Shown: positions 60,563-64,000 of the stretch, piece after piece
Layout of the letters: every line of letters starts with the position of its first letter
Numbering within the stretch: the stretch's first letter is position 1
From: Arcicella aurantiaca
GTDB lineage: Bacteria; Bacteroidota; Bacteroidia; Cytophagales; Spirosomataceae
Length of the DNA: 64,000 nt
Assembly (NCBI RefSeq): GCF_003148625.1
Contig: NZ_QGGO01000001.1
Location: 310,001 to 374,000 of the forward strand
Direction: 5' to 3'
The notes under the pieces: model-generated
Told to the model about the DNA's origin: nothing
Seen by the model: only the letters and a program-made list of their open reading frames with translations
The model's database searches: none
Program-made: the position numbers and the translations under genes

Positions 60563-60703
60563 CTGAAATTAGTGGAATGTGGAAGAGTAAAGATACAAGT
60601 ATAAATTTTATCGAAAAATTACTTTTTACTTCTCAAAAGAATGAAACTCTTTGCAAGTATTTGATTTATAGTTGATTATAATTGGCAAACCTTTGCTTCT
60701 TTC

Positions 60704-60731
60704 AACTCTATCCTCTAAACTCTATCCTCTA
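60704..60731. repeat. Heptad-word array, single arm
   Basis: AACTCTA and TCCTCTA alternate twice at a 7-base period. It merges directly into a TAATTTTG -7 box (60730-60737) upstream of fabG. Confidence 0.65.
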
Positions 60732-60737
60732 ATTTTG
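60730..60737 (+). promoter_or_regulatory. Candidate -7 box of fabG
   Basis: TAATTTTG is an exact TAnnTTTG match, about 70 bases before the fabG start. The region where a TTTG box would lie is occupied by heptad words, so the -33 box is missing. Confidence 0.4.
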
Positions 60738-60807
60738 CCGTCTTGGGGCGTTCTGTTAAATTTGAGTTCTGAAAGAATTTAAAACCAACGAAATAAAAAA
60801 CAAATCT

Positions 60808-61554
60808 ATGGCATTATTACAGAATAAGGTCGTTTTAGTAACTGGAGCTTCCAGAGGTATAGGAAGGTCAATTGCTTTCAAAATGGCTCAACAAGGTGCA
60901 AATGTAGCTTTTACGTACCTTTCATCAGTAGAAAAGGGACAAGCTCTTGAATCAGAATTGACCGCTTTGGGCGTTAAAGCAAAGGGTTATCGTTCGGATG
61001 CTTCGGATTATAAGCAAGCAGAAGAATTGATGAATTCAGTTATTGCTGACTTTGGCACAATAGATGTATTGATAAATAATGCAGGAATCACGAAGGATGG
61101 TTTATTGATGCGTATGTCGGAAGAACAATGGGATACGGTTATTCAAGTAAACTTAAAATCAGTATTTAACTTGACAAAAGCGGCAACTAAGCCGATGATG
61201 AAAGCTAAATCTGGTTCAATTATCAATTTAACGTCGGTAGTTGGTCTTCGTGGAAATGCTGGACAAGCTAATTATGCTGCTTCCAAAGCGGGTATTATTG
61301 GTTTTACAAAATCTGTGGCTTTAGAATTAGGCTCAAGAAATATTCGTTCAAATGCCATTGCTCCAGGTTTTATTGAAACCGAAATGACGGGCGAACTTAA
61401 TCACGCAGCAACTGAAGAATGGACAAAATCTATTCCTTTGAAGCGTGGCGGACAACCAGAAGAAGTAGCAGACGCTTGCGTTTTCTTGGCTTCTGATATG
61501 TCAAAATACATCACTGGGCAAGTGCTTCAAGTTGATGGCGGAATGCTAACATAG
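60808..61554 (+). CDS. fabG: 3-oxoacyl-ACP reductase FabG
   Basis: A 248-residue short-chain dehydrogenase that reduces 3-oxoacyl-ACP in fatty acid synthesis. Cofactor motif TGASRGIG (12-19), NNAG (90-93), catalytic Ser143, Tyr156 and Lys160 (NYAASKAG), and the typical SNAIAPGFIETEMT and ITGQVLQVDGGM end. All FabG residues expected for catalysis are present. It is followed at once by an inverted heptad array and then the VWA gene. Confidence 0.95.
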   Translation: MALLQNKVVLVTGASRGIGRSIAFKMAQQGANVAFTYLSSVEKGQALESELTALGVKAKGYRSDASDYKQAEELMNSVIADFGTIDVLINNAGITKDGLLMRMSEEQWDTVIQVNLKSVFNLTKAATKPMMKAKSGSIINLTSVVGLRGNAGQANYAASKAGIIGFTKSVALELGSRNIRSNAIAPGFIETEMTGELNHAATEEWTKSIPLKRGGQPEEVADACVFLASDMSKYITGQVLQVDGGMLT

Positions 61555-61650
61555 CAGTTTGCAGTTATCAGTAAACAGTTATCAGATTTACCGATAGCTG
61601 TTTATTGATTTTTTACTGTTTACTGATAATTGTTTACTGATAACTGTAAC
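61555..61650. repeat. Heptad-word inverted repeat
   Basis: Left arm 61555-61585 has words CAGTTTG, CAGTTAT, CAGTAAA; right arm 61614-61650 has CAGTTAT, CAGTAAA and CAATTAT on the minus strand. It starts on the base after the fabG stop codon and ends one base before the VWA gene ATG, so the whole spacer is repeat. Confidence 0.8.
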
Positions 61651-61651
61651 T

Positions 61652-63733
61652 ATGAAATTCGATTTTCTTTTTCAATCTTCTCCTTGGTTTATTCCTCTTT
61701 GTTTATTGGCGGGTGGTTTGTATGCTTTTGTGCTTTATCAAAAAAATACAAATTGGTCGAAGTCGCAAAATTATCTGATGAGTGCCTTTCGGTTCGTGTC
61801 GGTGAGTTTGTTGTGTCTTTTGCTTTTAAACTTTTTGATTCGTCAAATCACGCAAACTGTTCAAAAGAAAACCGTAGTGGTTGCTTTAGATAATTCGCAG
61901 TCGATGTTGGTAGCAGGACAAAAAAACTTAACTGATTTAGTTGCCAATTTGACTAAATTGAAAGAAGAATTGAAAGCGGAAGAATACAATGTTTCCTTTG
62001 CTTCTTTAGACGACGAAACGAATCAAGAGCTTGAAAATCTGAAATTTAATAAAAAGACTACTGACCTTTCAGGATTATTGTCGGGCGTAAAAAATGCCTT
62101 TGAAGGTGAAAACTTAACCGACGTTCTTTTAATCTCCGACGGTATTGCCAATCAAGGTGTTTCGCCTGCTTCTAATAGTTTCAACTTTGCTGTTCACACC
62201 ATTGGATTAGGTGATACTATTCCTAAAAAAGATATTGCAGTTAAATCCGTTTATGCCAATAAGGTAGCCTATTTAGGGAATAAGTTTCCTGTGCAAGCGG
62301 ACGTTTCGGCTTTTGGTTTTGCTGGGAAAAGTACAAATGTGTATTTAAAGCAAGGTGGTAAAGTTTTAGAAAAACAAACGCTTATCTTTAAGCAAAATGA
62401 CGATTTAAAAACGGTTACTTTTAACACCACTGCCAATCAGATTGGCGTTCAACATTTAGTAGTTGAGACGGATGTTTTGGGCGGAGAATTTTCTGGAAGA
62501 AATAATCATCAAGACCTCTATGTGGAGGTAATTGATGGAAAAGAAAAAATACTTTTGCTTGCTCTTGCTCCGCACCCTGATATAAAAGCATTAAAAAGTA
62601 TCATTGAGAAAAATGAGAATTATGAATTAGATATTAAAGTTTTGACGGAAAATCCAAATCCAGACGTTGCGTCAAAACCGTATGATTTGTTGATTCTTCA
62701 TCAGCTTCCAGATTATTTCAATACTTACGCAAATATTTTCAAACCAATAATTGATAAAGGCACACCAACAATGTTTGTTTTGGGAAATCAGTCAGGCACA
62801 AGTTATTTGAATCAACTTAATCAGGTGATGCAAATAAGTTCGCAGGCTGGACAAAATGATAAAGTTACAGGAGCTTATAATCAGGCCTTTAAATCTTTGA
62901 ATTTTGAAACAGAAAAAATGCAGTTAATCAATAAATTACCGCAAATTTCTGTCCCATTTGGAGAATTTAAACTTTTGCCAAATTCCGAAGTAATTCTTTA
63001 TCAAAAAGTAGGCTCAGTACAAACGCAAAAGCCACTTTTTGTGGTCAATACAGGAGCGAAGAAATCGGCAATATTTACGGGTGAAGGACTTTGGGCTTGG
63101 CGTTTAGAAGAATATCAATTGACTGATAAACAGGAAGTTGTTGATGATGTGGTGTTGAAGGTTTTACAGTTTATTTCTGCCAAAGACGATAAACGAAAAT
63201 TACGAGTTTATCCAATCAATACCGAATTTTTATTGGGTGAAAAAGTGGTTTTTGAAACGGAAATTTACAATGCTATTTATGAGAAATTGTATAATTTACC
63301 CATCAAATTAGAAATCAAAGACGAAAAAGGAATTGCCCGAAATTTTAGCTATTCAACATCGCCAGATAATACCAAATTTGAAATTAGTTCTTTGCCTGCT
63401 GGCGTGTATCGTTATCGTGCGAGTACGACTGTTTTGGGCAAAGCAGAACTTTCAGTAGGTGAATTTGTCATTAAAGATGTTCAATTAGAAAACCTAAACC
63501 TTACCGCCGATTTTGACGGTTTGCGTCAACTTTCTACCAAAACAGGAGGGAAGTTTTTCAAAAATAATCAATTTGAAGAAATCAAAAAGGCAATTTTAAA
63601 TCATAAAGTTCCTGAGAAAATAGATGCTACCGAAGACTTGAAAGAAATGATAAACTTACGTTGGATTTTCTTTGTGATTTTGGCTCTTTTAACGGCGGAA
63701 TGGGTAATGAGAAAGTATTTGGGAGGGTATTGA
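61652..63733 (+). CDS. Membrane-anchored VWA-domain protein
   Basis: A 693-residue protein with two N-terminal helices (FIPLCLLAGGLYAFVLY, FRFVSVSLLCLLLLNFLI), a von Willebrand A-like domain whose MIDAS starts VVALDNSQSM (D80-x-S82-x-S84) and includes LLISDGIANQG, a long beta-rich middle region with a glutamine amidotransferase-like fold pattern (LLALAPHPDIKALKSIIEKN, DLLILHQLPDYF), and a C-terminal membrane helix (WIFFVILALLTAEWVM). This Bacteroidota layout is usually annotated as a VWA or hypothetical protein of unknown role. It ends directly against the stop of the convergent partial gene. Confidence 0.8.
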   Translation: MKFDFLFQSSPWFIPLCLLAGGLYAFVLYQKNTNWSKSQNYLMSAFRFVSVSLLCLLLLNFLIRQITQTVQKKTVVVALDNSQSMLVAGQKNLTDLVANLTKLKEELKAEEYNVSFASLDDETNQELENLKFNKKTTDLSGLLSGVKNAFEGENLTDVLLISDGIANQGVSPASNSFNFAVHTIGLGDTIPKKDIAVKSVYANKVAYLGNKFPVQADVSAFGFAGKSTNVYLKQGGKVLEKQTLIFKQNDDLKTVTFNTTANQIGVQHLVVETDVLGGEFSGRNNHQDLYVEVIDGKEKILLLALAPHPDIKALKSIIEKNENYELDIKVLTENPNPDVASKPYDLLILHQLPDYFNTYANIFKPIIDKGTPTMFVLGNQSGTSYLNQLNQVMQISSQAGQNDKVTGAYNQAFKSLNFETEKMQLINKLPQISVPFGEFKLLPNSEVILYQKVGSVQTQKPLFVVNTGAKKSAIFTGEGLWAWRLEEYQLTDKQEVVDDVVLKVLQFISAKDDKRKLRVYPINTEFLLGEKVVFETEIYNAIYEKLYNLPIKLEIKDEKGIARNFSYSTSPDNTKFEISSLPAGVYRYRASTTVLGKAELSVGEFVIKDVQLENLNLTADFDGLRQLSTKTGGKFFKNNQFEEIKKAILNHKVPEKIDATEDLKEMINLRWIFFVILALLTAEWVMRKYLGGY

Positions 63734-64000
63734 TTACTTTCCCTTAAAATACTCCAAAATATATCGATTTGCTTGTTTAAGGATTGCATAAATATTTGAC
63801 AAATCATCTTGTGTGGCATCATACGCTAAACTTACCGAATATTCTTTTTCTATCAAACAAACAAAAAACCACAATCGACCAACAATATACGAACCATAAA
63901 TTGGTCGATTGTCATTGTTTCTGATTTGTGCCGCAACCATTGCCACCAATAACTGACCGAGAGGGTCATTATCTTTCTTTTTTTCTTGTTTATATTCGTG
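63734..64000 (-). CDS. Putative PD-(D/E)XK-fold protein, copy B (5' end outside window)
   Basis: The frame is open from 64000 to the stop at 63734. It reads HEYKQEKKKDNDPLGQLLVA at the window edge, then PIYGSYIVGRLWFFVCLIEK, matching copy A (38793-39440: NEYKRG, GQALIAMLVAQ, PIYGSYIIGRNWYF) in order and spacing. The E-x-K and Gln of the nuclease-like site are kept; the upstream Asp lies outside the window. The paralogy is seen in the sequence; function is inference. Confidence 0.7.
   Translation of the reverse strand, partial: HEYKQEKKKDNDPLGQLLVAMVAAQIRNNDNRPIYGSYIVGRLWFFVCLIEKEYSVSLAYDATQDDLSNIYAILKQANRYILEYFKGK

Overview
The window comes from a low-GC (mid-thirties percent by eye) member of the Bacteroidota, most likely order Cytophagales. 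Support for this: two SusC/SusD outer-membrane pairs, an LpxC-FabZ fusion, the type IX secretion plug protein (DUF5103), a PUR-alpha-like DUF3276 protein, DUF5723, DUF4369/TlpA and WG-repeat proteins, and promoters of the TTTG-N(19-20)-TAnnTTTG type instead of -35/-10 boxes. Shine-Dalgarno sites are largely absent. No rRNA, tRNA, CRISPR array or complete insertion sequence was seen. The genus cannot be named from the sequence alone.

Layout. 1-3.7 kb: minus-strand lipid A operon (HD hydrolase, lpxD, lpxC-fabZ). 3.9-7.8 kb: SCP2-like protein, four-helix-bundle gene, mnmE, DUF4126, inositol monophosphatase, small Cys-rich membrane protein. 7.9-11 kb: periplasmic quality control (Prc protease, FKBP isomerase). 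11.2-21.4 kb: two SusC/SusD pairs without any adjacent polysaccharide enzyme. 21.6-27.2 kb: patatin, MBL hydrolase, DUF5723, pfkA, YdcF. 27.3-30.2 kb: tandem TlpA-like thiol-disulfide proteins. 30.2-38.8 kb: second four-helix-bundle gene, DUF58, RlpA, MltG, thioesterase, YihY, glycosyltransferase, Sua5/YciO, LpxL-like acyltransferase, WbqC. 38.8-42.6 kb: PD-(D/E)XK-like protein, YoeB-type toxin-antitoxin pair, clpC. 42.7-49.2 kb: ABC-F, T9SS plug, OmpA-like lipoprotein, ychF, DUF3276. 49.5-51.4 kb: Type II restriction-modification pair. 51.4-64 kb: Ldh-type dehydrogenase, DUF502, glutamate-synthase-like protein, PilJ-like, Sel1, WG and DUF481 proteins, fabG, a VWA protein, and the edge of a second PD-(D/E)XK-like gene.

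Many genes build or maintain the envelope: lipid A (LpxC, LpxD, LpxL), peptidoglycan (MltG, RlpA, OmpA-like), outer-membrane transport and secretion (SusCD, T9SS plug), and periplasmic folding and redox (Prc, FKBP, TlpA-like).

The most unusual part lies between the genes. At least ten intergenic spacers carry arrays of 7-nucleotide words, often as two inverted arms. Each locus uses its own word, but the 7-nt period is constant. The arms fill the whole spacer up to start and stop codons and even encode the first residues of MnmE and the last residues of a TlpA-like protein. In two loci the arms enclose exactly one gene, and in both it is a four-helix-bundle (S23/Avd-like) gene. I consider this repeat-plus-gene unit the best candidate for an undescribed mobile or repeat-maintenance system here. 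Other dispersed palindromic families (CAGACTTTAGTCTG, ACCACAGATT-type, GTAACCCGA, and a 186-bp inverted-repeat unit) occupy other spacers.
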